10,643 nucleotides of DNA from GCA-002688135 sp964536565 (GCA_964536565.1 CAZHXK010000042.1:1-10643); one strand, 5' to 3'; counted from the stretch's first letter, positions 1 through 7,468 are shown. Notes: a model not told the origin generated them from the sequence alone. Numbers and translations: made by a program.

Positions 1-398
1 TGGAGATGACGGGAGTTGAACCCGTGTCTTTTAGTCAGTGTCCAGTATGCTCTACAACCATAATTCATTTTGTGATTTCGCTGGTCATGTAAAAAATGAA
101 CAAAAAATGTGATCAGCTACATTCTAATTAATTTCAGATAGTTGTCAGAATATCCAGCTATCCTACACTCGGAGTATAACACCCGCGTCCCGAATGCCGA
201 GCGCACACGGACGGATGGAAGTTGCACTTTTAGGCAACAACGGATGCGAGTTTCTGTGCGCCGAAAGCTTTCGCTACAGCGTTTTCCACTCGACTCATAA
301 CATTTCCAGTTATGGTATCGCGCGATTTGATTATGGATGTTCACGCACACCCAGGTTGCACATACGAAGAGTATCTAAAATCGAAGCCCAGCATCCCC
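1..398 (-). ncRNA. ssrA: transfer-messenger RNA (tmRNA), CCA end just outside the window
   Basis: tmRNA rescues ribosomes stalled on broken mRNAs, acting first as tRNA-Ala and then as template for a degradation tag; its partner SmpB is the next gene. Read on the minus strand, the 5' end GGGGATGCTGGGCTTCGAT (398 downward) pairs through GGGGATG with CATCTCC at the 3' end (8 to 2), leaving A1 as discriminator; the CCA lies outside the window. The T arm is a 5-bp stem, ACGGG/CCCGT, around the loop TTCAACT (positions 25-9). In the middle, an open frame ends in TAA at 232-230 and reads ENAVAKAFGAQKLASVVA (286-233), a plausible proteolysis tag with a small hydrophobic C-terminus. The exact resume codon is not certain; GTG at 289-287 or the next codon are candidates. 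Length of about 400 nt is normal. No good promoter is seen directly before 398, so it may be processed from a transcript that also carries smpB. Confidence 0.93.
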
Positions 399-447
399 GT
401 AATGACTAGTAATGTTTAGTTGTGAAATAGCGTGTTCTGGTATCGAC

Positions 448-478
448 GGGATCCTTCGACTAAAACGCTCAGGATGAC
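448..478. repeat. short dispersed-repeat-like hairpin between ssrA and smpB
   Basis: Read on the minus strand, this is CATCCTGAGC, then a T-rich spacer, then GTCGAAGGATCCC. The outer arms ATCCT (451-455) and AGGAT (471-475) are complementary. From memory, the string with CATCCTGAGCG and CGAAGGATC arms resembles a small palindromic repeat common in many unrelated bacterial genomes. It could also weakly punctuate the smpB and ssrA transcripts, but no U-tract follows it on the minus strand. Confidence 0.45.
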
Positions 479-483
479 AGTGT

Positions 484-924
484 TTAGTTCAGTAGCTCGC
501 GGCGCATCTCTCGTTCTTGATCTCGTTTCTTAACGGTCGCTCGTTTATCAGCTTGCGTTTTTCCGCGCGCGATTCCTATTTCAACTTTAATATTACCTCT
601 TCTTGTATACACCGAAAGTGGGACGATTGTCAACCCTTTCACTGACGTAGATTTGATAATTTTGTTGATTTCTTTTCTGTTCAGCAAAAGTTTTCGTGTG
701 CGGTATGGATCGTACCCTTCGATGTTTGATGCTTTCTTATAAGGGGCGATGTGTGCGGCTACTAAGAACAACTCGGTGCTTTTTAAAATGACGTACGCAC
801 CTTTGAGATGCATCTGTCCTTCCTTTACAGATTTTACTTCGTGTCCGAGTAGCACAAGACCTGCCTCGAATTTATCGAGGATCTCATATTCGTGAAACGC
901 TTTTTTATTAGAGACAGATTTCAT
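484..924 (-). CDS. smpB: SsrA-binding protein SmpB
   Basis: SmpB binds the tRNA-like domain of tmRNA and places it in the decoding site of stalled ribosomes. The 146-residue product has the full family length. The N-terminal half shows the conserved OB-fold run (NKKAFHEYEI, then AGLVLLGHEVKSVKEG and the LKGAYV stretch), followed by AAHIAPYKKAS and DPYRTRKLLLNRKEI. The basic C-terminal tail, with KTQADKRATVKKRD and then REMRREL, is the helix that enters the mRNA channel. It lies upstream of ssrA on the same strand, a common pairing. There is no SD before the ATG at 924. Instead a promoter-like TTGATA (960-955), 17 bp, TATCCT (937-932) places transcription start within a base or two of the ATG, so the mRNA may be leaderless. 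It is divergent from the membrane-protein cluster at 1028. Confidence 0.97.
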   Translation of the reverse strand: MKSVSNKKAFHEYEILDKFEAGLVLLGHEVKSVKEGQMHLKGAYVILKSTELFLVAAHIAPYKKASNIEGYDPYRTRKLLLNRKEINKIIKSTSVKGLTIVPLSVYTRRGNIKVEIGIARGKTQADKRATVKKRDQEREMRRELLN

Positions 925-931
925 GGTTAGA

Positions 932-960
932 AGGATACAGTTTTAGTCAGCGTTTATCAA
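932..960 (-). promoter_or_regulatory. predicted smpB promoter, probably giving a leaderless mRNA
   Basis: On the minus strand TTGATA (960-955) and TATCCT (937-932) are 17 bp apart. Only seven bases separate the -10 from the ATG at 924, so the start site should fall at or next to the initiation codon. This agrees with the absence of an SD. Confidence 0.5.
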
Positions 961-967
961 GATTTTG

Positions 968-976
968 TGTTATAAT
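968..976 (+). promoter_or_regulatory. extended -10 promoter for the membrane-protein cluster
   Basis: TGTTATAAT is a perfect extended -10 (TGnTATAAT) with no clear -35, as is usual for that class. Transcription should begin near 983, leaving a leader of about 45 nt before the ATG at 1028. It sits back to back with the smpB promoter, the smpB -35 lying at 955-960, so the two may interfere. Confidence 0.6.
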
Positions 977-1027
977 GAAGTTGATATCGGATTAAGTCCG
1001 ACGTGGAGTGATTGTGGTATAGGAGGT

Positions 1028-2089
1028 ATGAGTCAGTATCATGAACAATTGATTACGATTTCTACGAAATCTTTACTCAAGATTGTCGTCTTTGGTTTGC
1101 TGTTGTGGTTCTTGTGGTTTATTCGAGACATTTTGTTTCTGTTTTTTCTTGCGTTGTTGTTTGCTGCTTTGATTGAGCCGTTTGCGAATTGGTTGGCGAA
1201 GCATCGTATTCCTCGTGGATTAGCCGTTTTGATTGTGGTGCTAGGATTGTTTGGTATTATTGCTTTGATCATTACTATGTTGGCTCCAATCATTCTTTAT
1301 GAGGGAATGAGTTTGGTTGAGAATTTTGGTTCACTGTGGGATCGATTTTTAAATGGTGCGGTTATTATTCGTGATATTGCAACGCAGTTTGGTGTGCTCG
1401 ATCAGATTACAGCAAGTGCGCATGCGTTTGAACCAGATATAGCGCGAACAGCAAATGGTATTTTTTCAACTGTGACTGGGTTGTTTAGTGGGATATTTTC
1501 TCTCGTCCTTGTGATTGTTCTGACATATTATCTTGTGGTGCAAGAAGATGTGGCGAAGCAGTTTTTTAAAGCAGTGGCGCCTGATCATTATCGTCCATAT
1601 ATTTCTCAGCTTGTTGCACGTATTCGTCAGAAGCTTGGTTATTGGTTGCGAGGTCAGTTGGTTTTATCTGTGTTGGTGGGGGTGTTGGTATATATTGGAT
1701 TACTGATATTGGGAGTTGAGTATGCGCTGTTGCTCGCGATCTTTGCGGCGGTGATGGAGGTTATCCCATATCTTGGTCCGGTGATCGCTGCGGTGCCGCC
1801 AATTTTTGTGGCGTTTGCAGGTTCGCCTCAGTCCATGATTTCTGCGTTGATGGTGTTATTGCTGTTTATTATTATTCAGCAAGTTGAAAATCATTTGCTT
1901 GTGCCAAAGATTATGCAGAAAGCGGTTGGTATAAATCCGATTGTAAGTATTATTTCGATTTTAGTGGGTGTGAAATTTGCTGGTGTTTTGGGGGGGTTGT
2001 TGGCGATTCCGGTTGCGACGGTATTTTCGGTGTTTGTGGATTCATTGTCTTTGCCTGAAAAAAAGAAAACTAAACGAAGAGCTGTATGA
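1028..2089 (+). CDS. AI-2E family transporter (UPF0118/PerM-like permease)
   Basis: This is an integral membrane protein of 353 residues, the normal size for the AI-2E exporter family (PF01594). Members are linked to export of autoinducer-2, sodium/proton exchange or unknown small molecules, so the substrate cannot be read from the sequence. Hydrophobic segments lie at about 17-31, 34-50, 64-90, 145-172, 209-231, 233-262 and 270-285, with a final pair at about 302-338. Family signatures are EVIPYLGP (244-251), QVENHLLVPKIM (285-296) and the NPIV...G.LLAIPVA ending. The longer frame begins at a TTG (965) that lies before the predicted start of transcription, so it is rejected. AGGAGGT (1021-1027) touches the ATG directly, an unusually short spacing; TTG at 1049 is an alternative start. 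The stop overlaps the next ATG by 4 bp (ATGA), indicating translational coupling. Confidence 0.9.
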   Translation: MSQYHEQLITISTKSLLKIVVFGLLLWFLWFIRDILFLFFLALLFAALIEPFANWLAKHRIPRGLAVLIVVLGLFGIIALIITMLAPIILYEGMSLVENFGSLWDRFLNGAVIIRDIATQFGVLDQITASAHAFEPDIARTANGIFSTVTGLFSGIFSLVLVIVLTYYLVVQEDVAKQFFKAVAPDHYRPYISQLVARIRQKLGYWLRGQLVLSVLVGVLVYIGLLILGVEYALLLAIFAAVMEVIPYLGPVIAAVPPIFVAFAGSPQSMISALMVLLLFIIIQQVENHLLVPKIMQKAVGINPIVSIISILVGVKFAGVLGGLLAIPVATVFSVFVDSLSLPEKKKTKRRAV

Positions 2090-2472
2090 ACAAGGAGCAA
2101 TTACAAAAAATTACGGTGGGGGTTGGTTTGTTTGCGGTGGTTAGTGTGAGTGCGACGTATGCATGGTGGTCGATTCAACATGATGTATCTCAGGCTTCAG
2201 GAACATCAGAGATTGTTGCGGCGAATGAGGTGCGTTCTTCAGCTTCTATGATTTATTTTGATGCACGAGCAGGGCTTCTTGATGCGATTGATGCAGAAAA
2301 TACGTTCGACTATAATTTTCATATGCAGAATTTAAAGAATCGTATGCTTGCGACAGTTGTTCCTCCGCAGGATTTTCAGTTACATCTTGAACGAATTCGA
2401 ACGCTAGAAAGCTTGCTTGAAAGTGGTTTTTTTGATAGAGATGCTGTTGCGGAGTTGGACGTTTTGTTTTAG
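2086..2472 (+). CDS. small membrane-anchored hypothetical protein
   Basis: A 128-residue product that I do not recognise. Residues about 10-28 (TVGVGLFAVVSVSATYAWW) form one hydrophobic segment after a short Lys-containing N-terminus, so it is a signal anchor or uncleaved signal peptide with the rest outside the cytoplasm. The remainder is probably helical, with a charged stretch near LLDAIDAENTF and a Leu-rich heptad-like region around HLERIRTLESLLESGFF. There are no cysteines. It starts inside the stop codon of the AI-2E-type gene, so the two are almost certainly co-translated, which supports a role tied to the membrane. The stop at 2470-2472 is followed by 17 bases before the next gene. 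Confidence 0.75.
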   Translation: MNKEQLQKITVGVGLFAVVSVSATYAWWSIQHDVSQASGTSEIVAANEVRSSASMIYFDARAGLLDAIDAENTFDYNFHMQNLKNRMLATVVPPQDFQLHLERIRTLESLLESGFFDRDAVAELDVLF

Positions 2473-2489
2473 AATCCGCTTACTATTAT

Positions 2490-3242
2490 ATGGCGTCACA
2501 TCCTTTCATATTGGGATTATTGTACCTGGGCTTTTTCGAGCTCTATTTTTTGTTTACCAGTAATAAGATATTAATTTGGGTGTATTTTGTCGCTCTTCTG
2601 ATTTATACGGCATTTCGTTTGTTGTTGCAGGTGGGGGAGGCGCTGGTCCGGCGTTGGGTGCTCGTTATATTCTTTCTTTCTCTTTTTATGTTCATGACAA
2701 TGTATGTGAGCGTTATTGAGATTGTGTGGTTGCGACATGTTGGTGCAATAGGATTTTCCATCTTTACATCCTTTTTGTTTTTATTGCTGTCGACGGGTAG
2801 GGGAGATATTCGTGCTCGACCTCGTTCTTTTGTTTCTGCGATGTTTTTGGTTGGTCTGTTATTGATGTTATTCTCAGCTTCGTTTTTTCATAGTTTAAAA
2901 TTGTTCTTTACGGTCAGGCAGATCGGTTGGCCGTTATTGGTCGGAGCTTTGCATGCGGGGATTGTGTATTTAATTTTCTTGTCGCTGCGCATTGCACCTC
3001 GAACAATTGTGCCTGCTGCACTTACGACGTTTATTGTATCGTTCGAGTTGTTTTGGGTTGTTGAATTTTTACCATTTGGTGCGCTTACGTTGGGCTTGCT
3101 ACAGATTATTCCGCTCTCGTTGTACATCGTTTTTGAGCGAGATCGACTTCTTGACGAAGTGCGTCCGAAGCAGTATATTCGGCACGCAATGCAGCTGAGT
3201 GTTTTGATTGGTGTTATTCTCTTTTTCACTCGCTGGTCATAA
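2490..3242 (+). CDS. multi-pass membrane protein of unknown function
   Basis: A 250-residue, very hydrophobic protein with about eight or nine predicted membrane segments, near residues 6-24, 26-48, 54-76, 82-100, 114-133, 145-165, 170-192, 196-215 and 232-248. Basic loops such as TGRGDIRARPRS (about 101-112) and the ERDRLLDEVRPKQ region (about 216-228) suggest those loops are cytoplasmic. No motif of a known transporter or enzyme family is visible. It lies in the same direction and close behind the 2086 gene, so they form part of one cluster. There is no SD before the ATG at 2490. TAGAAT (2470-2475) with TTGCGG 17 bp upstream is a weak possible promoter that would leave a leader of only about 8 nt. 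Confidence 0.75.
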   Translation: MASHPFILGLLYLGFFELYFLFTSNKILIWVYFVALLIYTAFRLLLQVGEALVRRWVLVIFFLSLFMFMTMYVSVIEIVWLRHVGAIGFSIFTSFLFLLLSTGRGDIRARPRSFVSAMFLVGLLLMLFSASFFHSLKLFFTVRQIGWPLLVGALHAGIVYLIFLSLRIAPRTIVPAALTTFIVSFELFWVVEFLPFGALTLGLLQIIPLSLYIVFERDRLLDEVRPKQYIRHAMQLSVLIGVILFFTRWS

Positions 3243-3267
3243 ACAGGAGGATTAATTTAAACATAAT

Positions 3268-4362
3268 ATGTCAGAAAATAATGCTCCACATCTACCCGAT
3301 GATGTGTATCCCGCCATGCGGATGCGGTGGATGTTTGTGTTGGTTTTGGTTGTTTCTGTTTTGGCTGGTATTGCGGGAGGGACGTATGCCATGCGTTTTT
3401 TCCTGCCAGGTATTCTATCGGAATTAATTACAACACTGCCGTTGTCTAATCAGGTGAAACGAGCTGTTGATGCAGAAGTTGAGTCACCTTTCTTGGATAT
3501 GGTTCGTGTGACGAACTCATTGGTTGATGCTCGTGGAGTTGTTGTTGGGTCTGCGTTGTCTTATACGTCTGATGGATGGATGGTTTCTCAGGAAGATGTG
3601 GTGAAGCGAGCAAGAAAAGTTCGAGTCTCTTCAGAGTTGCATGCTATTGATCGTGCCGGAGTGGTGACAGATCCTGCGAGTGGATTATCCTTTTTCAAAA
3701 TAGATATCTCGGATGTTGCGTCTCCTCGCGTTGTAGACAATGCTCGATTTGATGCAGGTGATCGTGTGTTTGTGGTCGGGCAAAGTAATGGTGTGTTTGA
3801 GGGTCGCGTGAGTATTCCGTTTGGTTCGCTGCCAACCGCTCGTGATGTGTATGACGCAGAGGTGTATCATCGAGTTATTGTGTTGGACAGGATTTTTCCT
3901 GACGCGTTGATTGGTGCGCCTGTATTTGATATTCGAGGAAATGTTGTAGGGGTGTTGGGGGTTGATGCTGGATATGAGCAACAGAACATTGTCGTTCCTG
4001 CGCATCATTTCTCTGCATCGTTTAAAGATGTGGCTACTGAGGGTTCTGTGTTGCATCCATATGTTGGTGCACGGTTTGGTTTATCTGATGCGACCGGAGT
4101 TGATCTCTCTGTGTTTAAAGCTGGGGTGGAGCTTAAGGGTTCGTCTCGTTTGGGGATTGCCGCTGTTCGGTTTGGTTCTCCTGCGTGGGATGCTGGATTG
4201 CGAGATGGTGATGTTGTTATGCGTATCGATGATCATGTTGTTGGGATCGTGAAGTCGTTTCCAGAATTGATTTTGCAATATAATCCTGGCCAGGTTGTGA
4301 AGGTGGTGTATGTTCGAAATGGTGAGGAGTTGGAAACTGAGTTAACAATGGGAACTAAATAG
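3268..4362 (+). CDS. HtrA/DegP-like membrane-anchored pseudoprotease with PDZ domain
   Basis: A 364-residue protein laid out like the HtrA (DegP/DegS) family: cytoplasmic N-terminus, membrane anchor at about 20-46, a trypsin-like domain at about 75-250 and a PDZ domain at about 262-362. The PDZ domain is well kept, with LGIAAVRFGSPAWDAGLRDGDVVMRIDD and then PGQVVKVVYVRNGEE. The protease domain keeps the fold signatures but not the active site. Where the family has TNNHVV, this has SQEDVV (107-112). The DLALLKI site reads GLSFFKI (139-145), and the GNSGGPLF site reads LIGAPVF (214-220). So His, Asp and Ser are replaced by Asp110, Gly139 and Ile215. It should therefore not cleave, and may act as a PDZ scaffold, chaperone or sensor outside the membrane. 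AGGAGG (3245-3250) lies 17 bases before the ATG, too far for a standard SD. The Wzz-like promoter lies across its 3' end. Confidence 0.85.
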   Translation: MSENNAPHLPDDVYPAMRMRWMFVLVLVVSVLAGIAGGTYAMRFFLPGILSELITTLPLSNQVKRAVDAEVESPFLDMVRVTNSLVDARGVVVGSALSYTSDGWMVSQEDVVKRARKVRVSSELHAIDRAGVVTDPASGLSFFKIDISDVASPRVVDNARFDAGDRVFVVGQSNGVFEGRVSIPFGSLPTARDVYDAEVYHRVIVLDRIFPDALIGAPVFDIRGNVVGVLGVDAGYEQQNIVVPAHHFSASFKDVATEGSVLHPYVGARFGLSDATGVDLSVFKAGVELKGSSRLGIAAVRFGSPAWDAGLRDGDVVMRIDDHVVGIVKSFPELILQYNPGQVVKVVYVRNGEELETELTMGTK

Positions 4363-4370
4363 TATATAAT
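4342..4370 (+). promoter_or_regulatory. strong predicted promoter for a leaderless Wzz-like mRNA
   Basis: TTAACA (4342-4347), 17 bp, TATAAT (4365-4370) is near consensus and overlaps the end of the upstream gene. The expected start site, seven bases after the -10, is the A of the ATG at 4377. No SD is present, which fits leaderless translation. Confidence 0.7.
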
Positions 4371-4376
4371 TGATGC

Positions 4377-5021
4377 ATGAGATATAACGAACCATCAGCA
4401 TTATTGGGAGCACACTGGAGATTCATTTTGATTGTCGGTTTTTTTGCTGCAATCCTGAGTGCTGGCTTGAGTATGTTTCAAACGTTGGAGTATCGTGCAA
4501 CTGCGCGGCTGCTTATTACGCCATTTGTTTCATCGACCGGTGAGGTGTTTGATCAGTTTACTGCTTTGAAGAGTGCTGAGCAGATGGGAAACACGCTATC
4601 TCAAGTATCCGAGACAACATTATTCCAGAATCGTGTTTTATCATCTCCATACAATATACGACCTGAGTTGTTTGAGGTTGATGCGCGGAAGCGGAGAAAA
4701 GAGTGGTCTAAGAAAATTCAAGCAGATGTTGTTCCAGGGAGTGGGGTTTTAGTTGTATCTGCGTTTGATCAGAGTCCTGATCGCGCAGCAGCGTTGGCTA
4801 GTGCTGTGTCTGATGCGTTGGTTACGTCTGGTCAGGATTACTTGCCGGGTCAGGTTGAAATTCGTTTGGTTGATCCGCCATTATTGTCACGTTACCCCGT
4901 TCGTCCAAATATAGCTTTTCGAGCGCTGGCTGGTTTGATGTTTGGGGTCCTGATTGCGGTTATATACGTATTTATGAAGCCGCATAACCGCAGACACGAT
5001 GAGTTTCAGTTGATGAACTAG
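4377..5021 (+). CDS. Wzz-like polysaccharide chain-length determinant protein
   Basis: This is a 214-residue membrane protein of the Wzz/polysaccharide co-polymerase type, which sets the length of surface polysaccharide chains made by a Wzy-type polymerase. It has the typical hairpin layout: a first membrane helix at about 15-34, an extracytoplasmic domain, and a second helix at about 181-200. Proline-rich sequence precedes the second helix (DPPLLSRYPVRPN, 166-178), the family hallmark. YRATARLLITP (39-49) matches the start of the Wzz domain. There is no Walker-type tyrosine kinase domain, and the short tail KPHNRRHDEFQLMN follows the second helix, so it is the kinase-free form like YveK/CapA. 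It has no glycosyltransferases or polymerase next to it, so its pathway lies elsewhere. Its promoter and ATG suggest a leaderless mRNA. Confidence 0.85.
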   Translation: MRYNEPSALLGAHWRFILIVGFFAAILSAGLSMFQTLEYRATARLLITPFVSSTGEVFDQFTALKSAEQMGNTLSQVSETTLFQNRVLSSPYNIRPELFEVDARKRRKEWSKKIQADVVPGSGVLVVSAFDQSPDRAAALASAVSDALVTSGQDYLPGQVEIRLVDPPLLSRYPVRPNIAFRALAGLMFGVLIAVIYVFMKPHNRRHDEFQLMN

Positions 5022-5024
5022 CCC

Positions 5025-5053
5025 TTGACAAAACTCTCGAAATAGAGTAGATT
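5025..5053 (+). promoter_or_regulatory. predicted promoter of the 775-residue protein gene
   Basis: TTGACA (5025-5030), 17 bp, TAGATT (5048-5053). It starts just after the Wzz-like stop codon. The start site would be near 5060, leaving a leader of about 80 nt that opens with a hairpin. The -35 continues as TTGACAAA, as in the promoters at 7588 and 9251. Confidence 0.7.
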
Positions 5054-5061
5054 TCTATGTT

Positions 5062-5086
5062 ATCCTTCCATTCTGGAAGGATTTTT
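5062..5086 (+). terminator. terminator-like hairpin at the extreme 5' end of the next transcript
   Basis: ATCCTTCC (5062-5069) and GGAAGGAT (5075-5082) form a perfect 8-bp stem with a 5-nt loop, followed by TTTT. It could stop transcription of the upstream Wzz-like gene. Because it lies just downstream of the promoter at 5025, it is also the first structure in the following mRNA, where it could attenuate transcription or protect the 5' end. Confidence 0.65.
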
Positions 5087-5140
5087 GATCACTACAATTT
5101 ATGTAGAGAAGTTGCAACTCAATTTCCTGGAGGTAATGAG

Positions 5141-7468
5141 ATGTCTGAGGTTATTTCTCCGAGACTTCGTTCGCGTATCAATTTGTGGGCGAATGCTGGT
5201 GGGGGCGTTAAGCTTGCTCACCTTGATCATATCATGAAGAATCCTGAGTTCACCTCAGAGCTTCAGGATGACGTTGTTGGTGCTGTCCCACAGGATGATC
5301 CTGATTATGAGACTATTGTCTCTTTCTATGCTGTTGTGCTGCAGTTTCGTGGGTTACAAGCGCAGGCGCTTGCTGAGGCTGATGATGTGGGTGTTTCCGC
5401 TGCTGATGCTCAGATTGATCCGCCCATGATGGGGACGGGAGAGATCGAGGTGCCCCATGAAGGTGATACATCTGTTGACCAGCCGGTCTCCTTGGATGTT
5501 GCTGATGTGCACGAGCTTGATGTTTCGGCTTCGGTCGTGTCATCTCCGCCTGTTGCTGTTGATGATGCGCCTTCGCTCGCGATCGTGCCTGCCGTAGATG
5601 GTGCTGATGGTGGTCCTCAGGACTTGCCGAGTGTCATGGTGAGCGACAGCTTGCTTGTCGCCGTTCCGGTTGAAGAACCGGATGAGGTTGTGCGGTACGT
5701 TCAGCTGACCTTTGCTGATGGCCTGTATGGTCTGCAGGTTCCGGTCGGTACGGCACAGAGTGTTGTTATGGAGATGCATCCTTTCGAGGGTGAGTCTTTT
5801 GCACATGCTGTTGAGTTGAGGATCTCTGGTGCATGTGAGCGTTACGTGCTCATTGATTACAAGAGTGATCCTTCTGTCCGGTATGCTGTTAGTGATAATC
5901 TGGCTGTGTCGATGGTTGAGGTGGATGGTCTTGCTGGTGATGATCTTCCGGATACGATTCCGATGGAGGTCATGCTTTTTGATGCAGCTGGTGATGAAAT
6001 TGATTTCACACTGTGTCGATTGGAAAGTCAGGAAAAAGGCTTTAAGCTTATTTTCTCGCCTGTTCTGGATCAGATTGATTCCCCAGAGCAATCGACTGAG
6101 GATGTCCCTGATGGGTTTCCTGCGTTGACTCCGTCGACTGTGGAGGCTGCTTCGCTTGCTGAGATGGGTCCGCCGACGATTCCTGTTGGTGTTGCCGAGG
6201 TGGTTCCGCCCCCAACTGCGCCTACTCCTGAAGATGAGGATAGCCCTGTAGAAGTGGAGTTTTGGTCTGGTTCTGACAAGCCGCAAGAGCCTGTGATCGA
6301 TAACGATGATCCGAATGGTGAGTCGCTGGAAGATCCGGAACTCATGGAGCAGCATGTCAATGTAAGGCGTACAGAGGGTAAGATTTGGGGGATGGTTGCG
6401 CTAGTTCTTGCTGCTGTCGTTGCTGGCGTCTTGTTGGTTCGATCGTATGCTCCTGATGGTGTCAAGACTGAGGTCTTGAGTCCTGAGGTGGCGAGTGTTG
6501 AATCATCTGTTGAAGGTGAGGGGACTGGCGGTCTGATGGATACTGATGGCGAGGGTGGGTCTGGTGACGAAAGTCTCAAGGCTGATGACCCTTCTGCTTC
6601 TGAGGCTCCGGCTCAGGTTGCTGATGTTCCTCCTCCGGTGGAGGCTGTAAAGCCTGTGCTTGATTCGACTGAAGGAAAAGTCGATGTTCCGAAGGTGGCA
6701 GTTATTCCTGCGGACGTGGTTCCTTTGCTTGAGGATTCTTCGGATGAGACAGAGTCTATTCCGGATTCTGTTGATCCTTCTGTTGTTGTGGTTGATCCAG
6801 CACTGAAGTCTGTTGTTCCTGAGGCGGTTGATCCTGTCGATGTGAAGCCGGTTGTTCCTTCGCGGGTTGTTGAGGTGCCTCGGGTTGTAAGGCCTGAGAT
6901 TGACGTTGCAGCTTTGAGGAAGGGAATTGTTGCTGAGGCTCGAGAGGGAATGGCAACGATTTCGGATGTGAATGAGTTGGAACGGACGTTGGTTGCGCAG
7001 ATTCAGGCTCAGGTTTTGGATCATGCGTCTCGTCATCCTCGTTTGTTTAAAAAGGCTGATGTGAAGCTTTTGGTCGATCCGATTGCTGCTCAGCTTGCTC
7101 AACTTGAGTCGATTGTTGAGAAAGGGGTTGATGTCGATGAGGCTGCAATTGCTGATCGCGTCTTGAATAAGGCCATGGAAGGCTTGGATGGATTACGTCT
7201 TTCTCAGAGGGATGATGGCCCTGTCATTGTTGAGCGGATGCCGCATCGTGCGCTTCCGCATGATCCGCGCGAGGATTATCGACGTGTACCTCCTGTTGCA
7301 GATTCGACGGATCATCAGGCTCCTCCGGGCGCACTTCTGACCGTCGATTCGATTAAGTATCTGGATGATTTTGCTGGGTTTACTCCTGCTGAACTTACTG
7401 AACATGTTGATCGACACAATCGTTTATTTAACACAAAGGCTTATCTCGCAGCGCAAGCAGCGAAATAG
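5141..7468 (+). CDS. large bitopic membrane protein of unknown function
   Basis: A 775-residue protein that I do not recognise. The start is ATG 5141, with GGAGGT at 5129-5134, six bases before; the frame is open further upstream (to 5057), but that start would precede the predicted transcript. The N-terminal 80 residues look globular and helical (RLRSRINLWANAGGGVKLAHL). An acidic Val/Pro/Ala-rich linker follows to about 180. Next comes a compact, probably beta-rich domain at about 184-305 (YVQLTFADGLYGLQVP to GFKLIFSP), then another acidic Pro-rich linker. One membrane helix lies at about 416-437 (WGMVALVLAAVVAGVLLV), preceded by RRTEGK, so the N-terminus is probably cytoplasmic. Outside is a low-complexity region of acidic and V-x-P patches (about 440-584), a helical, possibly coiled-coil region (585-691) and a short conserved-looking tail (LDDFAGFTPAELTEHVDRHN). 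The layout suggests an envelope-spanning or scaffold protein, which is inference only. Confidence 0.88.
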   Translation: MSEVISPRLRSRINLWANAGGGVKLAHLDHIMKNPEFTSELQDDVVGAVPQDDPDYETIVSFYAVVLQFRGLQAQALAEADDVGVSAADAQIDPPMMGTGEIEVPHEGDTSVDQPVSLDVADVHELDVSASVVSSPPVAVDDAPSLAIVPAVDGADGGPQDLPSVMVSDSLLVAVPVEEPDEVVRYVQLTFADGLYGLQVPVGTAQSVVMEMHPFEGESFAHAVELRISGACERYVLIDYKSDPSVRYAVSDNLAVSMVEVDGLAGDDLPDTIPMEVMLFDAAGDEIDFTLCRLESQEKGFKLIFSPVLDQIDSPEQSTEDVPDGFPALTPSTVEAASLAEMGPPTIPVGVAEVVPPPTAPTPEDEDSPVEVEFWSGSDKPQEPVIDNDDPNGESLEDPELMEQHVNVRRTEGKIWGMVALVLAAVVAGVLLVRSYAPDGVKTEVLSPEVASVESSVEGEGTGGLMDTDGEGGSGDESLKADDPSASEAPAQVADVPPPVEAVKPVLDSTEGKVDVPKVAVIPADVVPLLEDSSDETESIPDSVDPSVVVVDPALKSVVPEAVDPVDVKPVVPSRVVEVPRVVRPEIDVAALRKGIVAEAREGMATISDVNELERTLVAQIQAQVLDHASRHPRLFKKADVKLLVDPIAAQLAQLESIVEKGVDVDEAAIADRVLNKAMEGLDGLRLSQRDDGPVIVERMPHRALPHDPREDYRRVPPVADSTDHQAPPGALLTVDSIKYLDDFAGFTPAELTEHVDRHNRLFNTKAYLAAQAAK

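Noticed and set aside
194..409. 71-residue plus-strand frame
   Set aside because: It lies over the tmRNA gene, whose ends and T arm are clear.
965..1027. N-terminal extension of the AI-2E gene from TTG 965
   Set aside because: The start overlaps the -10 box and would precede the transcript; the extension adds no membrane segment.
5057..5140. 28-residue extension of the 775-residue protein
   Set aside because: It covers the leader hairpin and begins at or before the predicted start site; ATG 5141 has a properly spaced SD.
5540..6355. 271-residue minus-strand frame
   Set aside because: It is antisense to the 775-residue gene and very rich in Arg, Asn and Ile, with no recognisable fold or start signal.
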